NCBI GenBank assembly: GCA_047618565.1
Contig: JBLHKW010000176.1
Coordinates: 1 to 9,819, forward strand
From: JBLHKW01 sp047618565
GTDB lineage: Bacteria; Planctomycetota; UBA1135; GCA-002686595
Direction of reading: 5' to 3'
Length of the DNA stretch: 9,819 nt
The notes beneath the pieces are model-generated. The model worked only from the letters and a program-made list of their open reading frames with translations. It was not told where the DNA came from and did no database searches. Numbering within the stretch: the stretch's first letter is position 1; each line of letters starts with the position of its first letter. The translations under genes were made by a program, and so were the position numbers. Of this stretch, positions 1-6,485 are shown in pieces.

Positions 1-2
1 CG

Positions 3-266
3 CTGATCGTGAGCGGGGCGGCCACGGGCGAGGCGCCCGCTGGGGCCTCGGTGCGCACGCTTCGAGCGGCCGTGGACGGTCCGCTGCTGCTCGGTTCCGG
101 GCTCGATCTCGAGCGCGCGGATGAGCTACTAGCAGCCCTGGACGGCGCGATCGTGGGAACGGCGTTGAAATGCGATGGGCAGGTCGATCAGCCCGTGGAC
201 GTTGACCGGGTGCGCGCGTTGCGCGAGCGCTTCGACGCCGCGACTCCGACAGCCGCGAGCACCTGA
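3..266 (+). CDS. BtpA/SgcQ family protein, C-terminal part (cut by window edge)
   Basis: Only the last 87 residues are visible; the reading frame is open to the left edge, so the start lies outside the window. The visible part begins LIVSGAATGE, continues with a GSGLDLERADELL stretch and an AIVGTALKCDG stretch, and then a QPVDVDRVRAL tail. In the BtpA/SgcQ family, a TIM-barrel family related to other phosphate-binding barrels, the last strands carry the same order of motifs: a TGxATGE loop, a GSG loop and a DGxIVGTxxKxdG phosphate-type loop followed by PVD. BtpA was named for a role in photosystem I biogenesis in cyanobacteria. Most bacterial homologues have no known role, so no substrate can be assigned here. 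The TGA stop (264-266) directly abuts the stop codon of the convergent M16 gene with no spacer. The family call is fairly sure; the function is unknown. Confidence 0.8.
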   Translation: MIVSGAATGEAPAGASVRTLRAAVDGPLLLGSGLDLERADELLAALDGAIVGTALKCDGQVDQPVDVDRVRALRERFDAATPTAAST

Positions 267-2354
267 TCAGGGCACCAGCAGGAGCGGGTCGAACTCGGCG
301 AGCGCTTCGAAGGTGGCGATGCGCCACTCGATGCCATCGCTGCGCAGGGCGATCCGGGTGGGGAAGGCGAGCGGTCCGTCGTGGGACCAGTCCAGGAACT
401 CGCGCGTGACGGGCTGCTCGCCGCTGCGGTCCGTCAGGCGCACGGGGATGCCGGCATCGTCCAGCTCCAGCACCACGTCCATACCCTCGTCGTCCCGGAT
501 CACGAGATTGTGGTCCGCGTCCAGGCGCGCTCGCAGGCCAGCGCTACGCGCCAGCCGGTGCAGGATCTGCCAGAGACTGCGGCGCTTGGAAGCCAGCTGG
601 TTGCGGTGCGCTTCCGCGCTCAGAATCGATGTCCCGCTGGCGGTGACCTGCAGCATGCGTTGCGCGTCCACGACCAGCACGACCGTCTCGCTCGCCATGA
701 GGTACTCGGCCCTGAAGCGCGGACCGGACAGATCGCTCCACTGGCGCGACGGTATCTCGCGGCTCGGCAGGACGATGTCGATCTGGGCATGGATGGCCGC
801 TGCGTCCGCCCAGGCCTGGCGCCCACCGAGCGCGCTGAGCATCGTCTCGACCTCATCGGGCTGGCTGCCACCGGGCGCCAGCGCGCGCTCGAGCTGCAAT
901 TCCTCCACCTGGCCCAGGGAACCGAGCTGTTCGCGCAGTTGCTCGATCGGACCGACGGCGACGATCACCAGGCGTGCGGGATTCAGGCGCTTGCGGGCAG
1001 CTTCGCTCAGAACCTCAGGCGTGGCGTTTCGCCAGCTCAGCAGGCGTTGACGATAGTAGTCCTCCGCGTACCCGTGGAAGGCCAGGTCGAGCGAGCGCTT
1101 CAGGGCCTTGCTTCGGGAATCCGTGGCAGACAGCTCCTCGTTCATGAGCCGCTGGCGCACGCGGTCGATCTCGTCCCGCGAGAGCGTGGTCAGGGAGCGC
1201 TCCAGGGTGTCGATCAGGCCGGCCAGGGTGCCCCGGACATCGGCATTGGGGGCATTGAACGTGGCCGTGAAAGCGCCCGCGCGACTCCATTCCGGGCGGA
1301 ATCCGGCCTCGATGGATCGTTCGGGGAAGCGCCGTCCCAGGCGGTGTGCGCGGCCACCTTGACCGACGATGCGTGACCACAACTCGAGTACGGAGGCTTC
1401 CGGATCCAGCCGTCGCAGTCCGGGCGCGGCGACGCGCACCTCGGTGTGCAGAGCATCGGGTCGATCGACGATCCAGACCCGGGTCCGGGCGGGGTGGATA
1501 AAACCGGAGAACTGTCTCGGGGCGGCCGGTCGTGGCGGCGCGGCCGTGGCGTCCGGTTGCGTCTCGTCGGGCCCCGGCGCCGGGCCGGCGAGCAGCCGCA
1601 CGAGGGTCTGCAGCTGATCGTCGCTGGGTAGGCCGACGAGACCCACGACCACGTCGCGCGACAGAATATGGAGTCCGTGGAATGCGGCCAGGTCCGTGGG
1701 CGTGATGGCGGCCAGGGATTTTTGCGATGGGCGGCGGGCCAGGGGTGAGTCCGTGCCGTAGACGACCAGCGCGAGGGCGCGGTCGGCCACGAGCTCCGGT
1801 GTCGTGCGCTGTCGGGCCAGGAGCGCGACCATGCGCCGGCGCGCATTCTGGAGCTGGCTCGGATCGAGTGCGGGGGAGTCGAGCACGGACGTGAGGCGCT
1901 CGAACATGCCGTCCCAGTCGGCGGGCAGGCAGGTGAAGCGCACCTCGAACCGCTCGACGTCGGCCTCGATCGTCAGGCTGGCTCCACGCTCCGCCATCCA
2001 CGCATCGAGCTCGACGCCGGGGTGCTGTGCGCTGCCTCCGTAACGCATCACGTCGGCCAGGAGCGTCGCAACCCCGATCGCACCGGGCGCCTCATCCGCT
2101 GTTCCCGTGCGGAAGCGAAGCATGCCGTGCAAGAGACCCGAGTCGCTCGGGATGACCGAGATCACGTGACCCTCACCAAGGTCGATCTGTCTGGGCGTCG
2201 CCGTGGCGAACAGCGGCAGGGCGGGGATCAGGATGTCACGCGGGTGTTCGGGAAGCGGGGTGGCCTGTTCCTGTGCGCCCAGCGCGAGTCCGCTCAGCGA
2301 CTGCGCCAGCGCGAATCCCAGCAGCGTTGTTCCGAGGCGTCCACGCGAACTCAT
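267..2354 (-). CDS. Exported M16-family (insulinase-fold) protein, zinc motif lost
   Basis: This 695-residue protein starts with a probable signal peptide (residues 1 to about 26, hydrophobic, ending LALGA before QEQ), so it probably works in the periplasm or outside. Residues about 50-245 and 285-485 look like the two M16 peptidase-fold halves. In the first half the segment GVATLLADVMRYGGS (94-108) aligns with the M16 active-site motif GxxHFLEHMxFxGT. The HxxEH zinc motif is replaced: His to Thr97, Glu to Ala100, His to Asp101. It is therefore not expected to be a zinc protease. In M16B systems a non-catalytic partner normally pairs with a catalytic one. Residues about 500-695 form an extra domain ending in WSHDGPLAFPTRI and a FDPLLLVP tail, the kind of C-terminal extension seen in large bacterial M16 proteins; its role is unknown. 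The ATG (2352-2354) overlaps the stop of the upstream gene as ATGA, indicating translational coupling. The frame is intact over 2 kb, so it is a maintained protein, not a decaying pseudogene. Confidence 0.83.
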   Translation of the reverse strand: MSSRGRLGTTLLGFALAQSLSGLALGAQEQATPLPEHPRDILIPALPLFATATPRQIDLGEGHVISVIPSDSGLLHGMLRFRTGTADEAPGAIGVATLLADVMRYGGSAQHPGVELDAWMAERGASLTIEADVERFEVRFTCLPADWDGMFERLTSVLDSPALDPSQLQNARRRMVALLARQRTTPELVADRALALVVYGTDSPLARRPSQKSLAAITPTDLAAFHGLHILSRDVVVGLVGLPSDDQLQTLVRLLAGPAPGPDETQPDATAAPPRPAAPRQFSGFIHPARTRVWIVDRPDALHTEVRVAAPGLRRLDPEASVLELWSRIVGQGGRAHRLGRRFPERSIEAGFRPEWSRAGAFTATFNAPNADVRGTLAGLIDTLERSLTTLSRDEIDRVRQRLMNEELSATDSRSKALKRSLDLAFHGYAEDYYRQRLLSWRNATPEVLSEAARKRLNPARLVIVAVGPIEQLREQLGSLGQVEELQLERALAPGGSQPDEVETMLSALGGRQAWADAAAIHAQIDIVLPSREIPSRQWSDLSGPRFRAEYLMASETVVLVVDAQRMLQVTASGTSILSAEAHRNQLASKRRSLWQILHRLARSAGLRARLDADHNLVIRDDEGMDVVLELDDAGIPVRLTDRSGEQPVTREFLDWSHDGPLAFPTRIALRSDGIEWRIATFEALAEFDPLLLVP

Positions 2355-3919
2355 CGGGGCTCCTCCGTCTGCACTCCCGCGGACTCATCCGTGGCGGCCT
2401 CGGGCGCGGGGGGCGCGGCGTGCTGCTTGGGCTGCAGTCCAGCGATGGCGCGCCGGACGTCCGTGAAGTACACGTCGACGACAGCCTGGACGGACTGAGC
2501 CGTAACACCCTGCCAGCGCTCGTCGTGGTCGAATGCAGAGCGCCAGTCACCGGTGAGCAGCAGCTGGCGATTGAGCAGCCGGGCCAGCTGAACGGGGTCG
2601 TTCAGAGCGCGCTGGCGTTCCGCGATGAGGCTTCGCCGGGCCATCGCCAGACTCTGGTCCGACGGACCGTTTTCACGCAGGTCGTGCAGTTCCTCCGTAA
2701 CCGCCCGCTCGATGGCGAGTGGCTCCACCCCGGCGAGCGGCGCCAGCTTGACCAGGACCAGGCTGGCAGAGAGATCTCCGGGCCAGCCCGTCTGCAGTGT
2801 GAGGTCGGCCGCCATGGCATCCTGGCGAACGAGTCGTCGGTGCAGGCGCGAGCCCGGGTGCGGTCCCAGGATGCGCGCCGTGAGCTCGACCGCCGGGGTG
2901 TCGACGTGCGCGTGTTCGGGGACGGACCAGCCGATCGCCATCAGCGCTGGTGCGTCAAAGGAGATAGCGATGCGCCGCTCGAGGGTCGGTTGGGGTTCGG
3001 GGCGGTCGGGCACTGCGGGCGCGTCGGCCTGCACACCCGCGGGCGCCGCGGTGAAGTAGCGCTCGATCAGCGCGCGCACCCGGACCGGCTCCATGCCGCC
3101 CACGATGGTCGTCACGAAGCGCCGGGCTCCGTAGTGCTCACGGAAGAAGTTCTCCGCGTCGGCGCGGCTGAAATTCGAGAGGTCGTCGATCGAGCCACTC
3201 GCCGGATACCGGTAGGGGTGCGTGGTGAAGACGGCCAGGCGCAGTTGTTCGAGCAGGATCGTCCACGGCGCGGCTTCGAGCTCCCGGTGGCGTGTCTCCA
3301 GCCAGCGATCGCGCTCGCTGAAGAAGCCGCGCAGGCAGGGTCGCGTGAAGCGTTCGGCCTCGAGCCAGCACCAGGTTTCGAGCTGGTTGGAAGGCAGCGA
3401 GACCGCATAGCGCGTCCAGTCCGGAGCGCTCTCGACCTGGATCGATGGCGCTCCGCCTGCATCCTCAAGAAAACGCCTGAAGCCCTCCGCGGAAACGAAC
3501 TCGCGCGCGCGGTCGCGTGCGTCCACGAACGCTGCCCTGGGGGCGGCCGACTCATCCGGATCTTGTTCGCGCGCCTGGCGCCAGCTGAGGAACGACTCCT
3601 CGACGGTGGACAGGGCCACGCGCTCCGAGGACCAGTTGGTCGACCCGAGGCGCTCGGAGCCCTGCAGGGTGAGGTGCGCGAACAGGTTTGCGAGGCCGCG
3701 CTTACCCTCCTGCTCGTCCACCGAGCCGATGTCGATGACGGTCTCGATCGCGACGATCGGTGGCCCGGGGCGCGGGACGAGCAGAAAGCGCCAGCCGTTG
3801 CCGAGGGTGAAATCCACTACGGACTGCTCGATCGGATCGAGCGCCCTCTCGCCGGACGTTTCCACCGCTGGCGTTGCCTGCAGGCCAGCCAGGGCGAGGG
3901 AGAGGATGAGTGGCGACAT
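2351..3919 (-). CDS. Exported M16-family (insulinase-fold) protein, zinc motif degenerate
   Basis: First gene of the M16 operon, 522 residues from the chosen ATG. It starts with a short hydrophobic leader (MSPLILSLALAGLQATPA) without a basic n-region, probably a weak signal peptide. The segment GLANLFAHLTLQGS (75-88) clearly matches the M16 motif GLAHxFEHMxFxGS, but the HxxEH positions read Asn78, Ala81 and His82, so two of the three residues are lost. Further M16 landmarks are intact: a LPSNQLETWCWLEAERF block, a HPYRYPASGSIDDL block followed by the REHYGARRFVTTIVGG strand, and a second-half GSRLHRRLVRQ motif. The C-terminal tail is Pro/Ala-rich and acidic. The reading frame is open upstream to 4789, but that part is antisense to moaB. 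The ATG at 3919 is chosen because it opens the hydrophobic leader; an in-frame ATG at 3970 is an alternative. No Shine-Dalgarno is visible. Probably a structural or chaperone-like partner of the next gene's product; this is inference. Confidence 0.82.
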   Translation of the reverse strand: MSPLILSLALAGLQATPAVETSGERALDPIEQSVVDFTLGNGWRFLLVPRPGPPIVAIETVIDIGSVDEQEGKRGLANLFAHLTLQGSERLGSTNWSSERVALSTVEESFLSWRQAREQDPDESAAPRAAFVDARDRAREFVSAEGFRRFLEDAGGAPSIQVESAPDWTRYAVSLPSNQLETWCWLEAERFTRPCLRGFFSERDRWLETRHRELEAAPWTILLEQLRLAVFTTHPYRYPASGSIDDLSNFSRADAENFFREHYGARRFVTTIVGGMEPVRVRALIERYFTAAPAGVQADAPAVPDRPEPQPTLERRIAISFDAPALMAIGWSVPEHAHVDTPAVELTARILGPHPGSRLHRRLVRQDAMAADLTLQTGWPGDLSASLVLVKLAPLAGVEPLAIERAVTEELHDLRENGPSDQSLAMARRSLIAERQRALNDPVQLARLLNRQLLLTGDWRSAFDHDERWQGVTAQSVQAVVDVYFTDVRRAIAGLQPKQHAAPPAPEAATDESAGVQTEEPR

Positions 3920-4036
3920 CGTGGACGGATTGTAGGGGGCGGCCTGCCCCGCAGGCCAGGCTGCGTCCATGGCCCCGGCGTCGGCCACCTCATATCCATC
4001 GGTGCTTTCCCGCAGGCACTCATGGATAATGTCGGC
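3920..4036. promoter_or_regulatory. Divergent promoter region between the M16 operon and moaB
   Basis: This intergenic stretch separates the M16 operon (-) from moaB (+). On the minus strand a TACAAT hexamer (3929-3934) resembles a sigma70 -10 box and lies 9 bases from the M16 ATG. On the plus strand GATAAT (4025-4030) lies 6 bases from the moaB ATG at 4037. I see no convincing -35 box for either. If these are real -10 boxes, both transcripts would be nearly leaderless, which fits the lack of Shine-Dalgarno sequences. The region also contains the perfect inverted repeat at 3941-3957. The -10 assignments rest on sequence resemblance only. Confidence 0.4.
3941..3957. repeat. Perfect 7-bp inverted repeat, 3-base loop
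   Basis: GGCCTGC, CCC and GCAGGCC form a perfect 7-bp stem with a 3-base loop. It sits 21 bases upstream of the M16 ATG, between the two divergent genes, where an operator could be expected. There is no T-run beside it, so it does not look like a terminator. In high-GC DNA such a repeat can arise by chance. Confidence 0.5.
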
Positions 4037-4540
4037 ATGAGTGTCGAAGAGCATCGGGGCCAGGCGCCCGCACGAATCGGCTTTGGCGTCCTTACGGTCA
4101 GCGATACCCGCCAGCAGGGCAACGACCCCGGCGGGGACTACCTGGTCAGGGCGCTCGAGGAGGCCGGGCACGATTGCCACTGGCGCGAGCTCGTCCCGGA
4201 CGAAGCCGCGCGTATCCGCGCCGCCCTGCGCGACGCGGTGGGTCTGGCCGGCGTCAGCGTGCTGCTCGTGACCGGGGGTACGGGCATCGCGCCGCGCGAT
4301 GTGACGGTGCCCGTGCTCGAGGCGGAGTTCGACTCCTCCATCCCGGGCTTCGGAGAGCTGTTTCGCTCGCTCTCCTTTGCCCAGATTGGCAGTGCCACGA
4401 TCCTCAGTCGCGCCACGGCCGGACTGGTGGGGCAGACCGTGGTCTTCGGGCTGCCCGGGTCGCCCAAGGCCCTCGAGCTGGCCATGGAAGAGATCATCCT
4501 GAAAGAAGCCGGCCACCTGGTGTCCCAGGTGCGCGGCTGA
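4037..4540 (+). CDS. moaB: MogA/MoaB family molybdenum cofactor biosynthesis protein
   Basis: A 167-residue cytoplasmic protein of normal family length. Family motifs in order: a GVLTVSDTR strand and loop (17-25), NDPGG (29-33), the nucleotide/molybdopterin loop LLVTGGTGIAPRDVT (76-90), PGFGELFRSLSF (103-114), LSRATAG (123-129) and LPGSPKA (139-145). MogA-type enzymes adenylylate molybdopterin before metal insertion. In MogA the Asp of the GGTGxxxRDVT motif is needed, and it is present here (Asp88). E. coli MoaB reads GGTGLTEGDQ there and is thought inactive. The GFGE..FRMLSF-like and LSRA.AG segments look closer to MoaB than to E. coli MogA, hence the symbol, but an active MPT adenylyltransferase role is plausible. 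An in-frame ATG at 4022 would add five residues (MDNVG). I prefer 4037 because a GATAAT box ends just before it. No other molybdenum-cofactor gene is in the window. Confidence 0.9.
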   Translation: MSVEEHRGQAPARIGFGVLTVSDTRQQGNDPGGDYLVRALEEAGHDCHWRELVPDEAARIRAALRDAVGLAGVSVLLVTGGTGIAPRDVTVPVLEAEFDSSIPGFGELFRSLSFAQIGSATILSRATAGLVGQTVVFGLPGSPKALELAMEEIILKEAGHLVSQVRG

Positions 4541-4607
4541 GCCCGTCCCGCGGACGCCACGCCGCAGAACCCCTGGAAGCTGGCGCACGCAGCCGGGCGG
4601 GGCGTCG

Positions 4608-4627
4608 CCAAACGGGGCCGCGTTTGG
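4608..4627. repeat. Perfect 7-bp inverted repeat upstream of the enzyme I gene
   Basis: CCAAACG and CGTTTGG flank a 6-base spacer (GGGCCG) in the 133-base gap between moaB and the enzyme I-like gene, 46 bases before the latter's ATG. No T-run follows it, so an operator or an mRNA hairpin is more likely than a terminator. The A/T-containing arms stand out in an otherwise G+C-rich gap. No clear promoter hexamers and no Shine-Dalgarno are visible in the rest of the gap. Confidence 0.5.
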
Positions 4628-4673
4628 AAGAATCGGGGCCCCGGTCACCCAGGCCCACTCCCGTTCGGTACCC

Positions 4674-6485
4674 ATGAGCCAAGACACCCAACCCACAGAC
4701 GCGGATCCCGAGAACAAGGCCGACCAACCGGGCGTGTTGCACGGCACCTCGGTCGCCCCCGGCGTCGCCATGGGGCGCGCCTTTCGCAAGGACTACGATC
4801 TGTCGCAGGTGACCCTGCAGCGCGTCCCGCGCGATCATGTGGAGCGCGAACTCAACCGCTTCCACAGTTCCCTGACGGATTCCCGCGATCAACTGGAGGA
4901 GCTCAAGGGGCACCTGCGCGGCAACGTTCCTGAGGACCACGTGCGCGTCCTCGACACGCACGTGGCGTACCTGCGCGACTCGGTCTTCCTGTCGGATGTG
5001 GAGAACCTGATCCTCAACGAGCAGATGTGTCTGGAGGGCGCCATCGCGAAGGTGATCCTCGACTTCGACCGCATCTTCCGGCTGGTGCAGAGCGAGACCC
5101 TGCGCGAGCGCGCCGTCGACCTGCGCGACGTGGGCATCCGCGTGCTGCGCAACCTCGAAGGCGGGGAAGGGCCGGAGGAGCGCCCCCAGCGGCCGAAGGG
5201 GGACTACATACTCGTGGCGGGCGAGCTCTCGATCGTCGACATGTTCAGCGTCGACAACCAGCACGTGCTCGGCATCCTGACCGAGGGCGGCAGCTTGACC
5301 AGTCACGGTGCCATTCTGGCGCGCTCGATGCGTATCCCGACGTTGACCGGCGTCGAGGGCCTGCTGGACGAGGTGCGCGAGGGCGACTTTCTGATCGTCG
5401 ATGGCACCGAGGGCGTCGTGCGCGTGCGGCCCGATGAGTTCGTGCGCGAACAGTACAGCTCGGGCACTGATCCTGACGACTCCGAGGGCGCGGAAGGTGC
5501 AGCGGGAGAGGCCCCCGAATGGGCGGACTTCCCGGGCCATACGCGCGGCGGCGAGTCGATCCAGATCGCGGCGACCTGCGGAACCCTGCCGGAGGTGGAG
5601 CGTTCGGCCCTGCTCGGCATGGCGGGCGTCGGGCTCTATCGTACGGAGCTGCTGTACCTGATCGATCGGGAGCCGCCGTCGATCGAAGCGCTGAGCGCAC
5701 ACTACAAGTCCGTCATCAAGCGCGCCGAGGGCGGCAGCGTGACGTTCCGGCTGCTGGACGCCGACTCGAACCTTCAGCTGGGCTACCTGCACGAGGAGCG
5801 CGAACTCAACCCTGGCCTGGGGCGCATGGGCATCCGGGCCCTGCTGGCGAACACCGAGGTGCTGCGCTTTCAGGTGCGGGCCATGTTGCGCGCCAGCGCC
5901 GATACGGACGTGGTCGTGCGCATCGCCGTGCCGAAGGTCGTCGACTGCGACGAGCTACGGCGGGTCAAGGAGGTGCTCTTTGCCGAGCGCCACGCCTTGC
6001 GCAAGGCGGGCACGCCGTTCGGGGAGGATCTGAAGGTCGGGGCCGTGCTCGAGACGCCCACGTCCATTCTCGGCATCCGTGACCTGGCCGGGGAGTCCGA
6101 CTTCCTGGTCATCAACTTCAATTCCCTGCACCAGTACCTGCTCGCGGCCGACCGTGAGAACGCCCTGGTGGCCGGCTACTTCGCGCAGCTGCACCCCTAC
6201 GTCATCCGCACCCTGCGCAAGATCGTGGAGGTCTGCGCGGAAGCGCAGAAGCCCCTGAGCATCTTCGGCGCGACGGCCGTGAGCACGGTCAACCTGCCGC
6301 TGTTGCTGGGCGTGGGCCTGCGGCACTTCTCGGTCGCACCGGTGGCGGTCAAGGCATTCCTCGAGTCGATCGCGAAGATCGACCTGCGCGAGGCCACGCG
6401 CTTGGCCGAGGAAGCTGCGCGCGCGGTGACGAGCTCGGAGCTCGATCCCGTCATGCGCAGCTTCGGCGACGGCTACGGGAGCTGA
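4674..6485 (+). CDS. PTS enzyme I homologue (PEP-protein phosphotransferase fold) with degenerate PEP site
   Basis: This 603-residue protein aligns along its length with enzyme I (E. coli PtsI, about 575 residues). The N-terminal part (21-160) covers the LHGTSVAPGVAMG strand and the helical HPr-binding region. The swivelling domain carries the phospho-histidine motif GGSLTSHGAILARS with His211, equivalent to His189. The C-terminal PEP barrel (about 290-590) has the GLYRTELLY motif (Arg323), Arg359, LETPT (Glu460), Asn483 and DREN (Arg494). By my alignment, other PEP-site residues are replaced: Lys340 by Leu367, Mg-binding Asp455 by Ser484, catalytic Cys502 by Phe531 and Glu504 by Ala533. It probably cannot use PEP normally, so ptsI or ptsP is not assigned. 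Between the domains, residues 263-283 are acidic and Ala/Gly-rich where enzyme I has a helical linker. No HPr or EIIA gene is nearby. No Shine-Dalgarno precedes the ATG. Its 3' end overlaps thrB. Family is certain; activity is doubtful. Confidence 0.88.
   Translation: MSQDTQPTDADPENKADQPGVLHGTSVAPGVAMGRAFRKDYDLSQVTLQRVPRDHVERELNRFHSSLTDSRDQLEELKGHLRGNVPEDHVRVLDTHVAYLRDSVFLSDVENLILNEQMCLEGAIAKVILDFDRIFRLVQSETLRERAVDLRDVGIRVLRNLEGGEGPEERPQRPKGDYILVAGELSIVDMFSVDNQHVLGILTEGGSLTSHGAILARSMRIPTLTGVEGLLDEVREGDFLIVDGTEGVVRVRPDEFVREQYSSGTDPDDSEGAEGAAGEAPEWADFPGHTRGGESIQIAATCGTLPEVERSALLGMAGVGLYRTELLYLIDREPPSIEALSAHYKSVIKRAEGGSVTFRLLDADSNLQLGYLHEERELNPGLGRMGIRALLANTEVLRFQVRAMLRASADTDVVVRIAVPKVVDCDELRRVKEVLFAERHALRKAGTPFGEDLKVGAVLETPTSILGIRDLAGESDFLVINFNSLHQYLLAADRENALVAGYFAQLHPYVIRTLRKIVEVCAEAQKPLSIFGATAVSTVNLPLLLGVGLRHFSVAPVAVKAFLESIAKIDLREATRLAEEAARAVTSSELDPVMRSFGDGYGS

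Noticed and set aside
267..3919. The M16 genes as decaying pseudogenes
   Set aside because: Both reading frames are intact over about 3.6 kb, with signal sequences and translational coupling; only the catalytic motif is changed.
2273..4036. A long plus-strand open frame that runs into moaB and would make a 755-residue fusion protein
   Set aside because: Only the last 167 or so residues match a known family; the rest is antisense to the M16 operon and Arg/Gly-rich, as expected from an open shadow frame in high-GC DNA.
3920..4789. N-terminal extension of the upstream M16 gene on the minus strand
   Set aside because: It is antisense to moaB, shows no domain, and would bury the hydrophobic leader that begins at 3919.
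4494..5792. 432-residue minus-strand open frame opposite the enzyme I-like gene
   Set aside because: Composition rich in His, Gln, Arg and Val without family motifs; the opposite strand encodes a clear enzyme I homologue in the mirrored codon frame.
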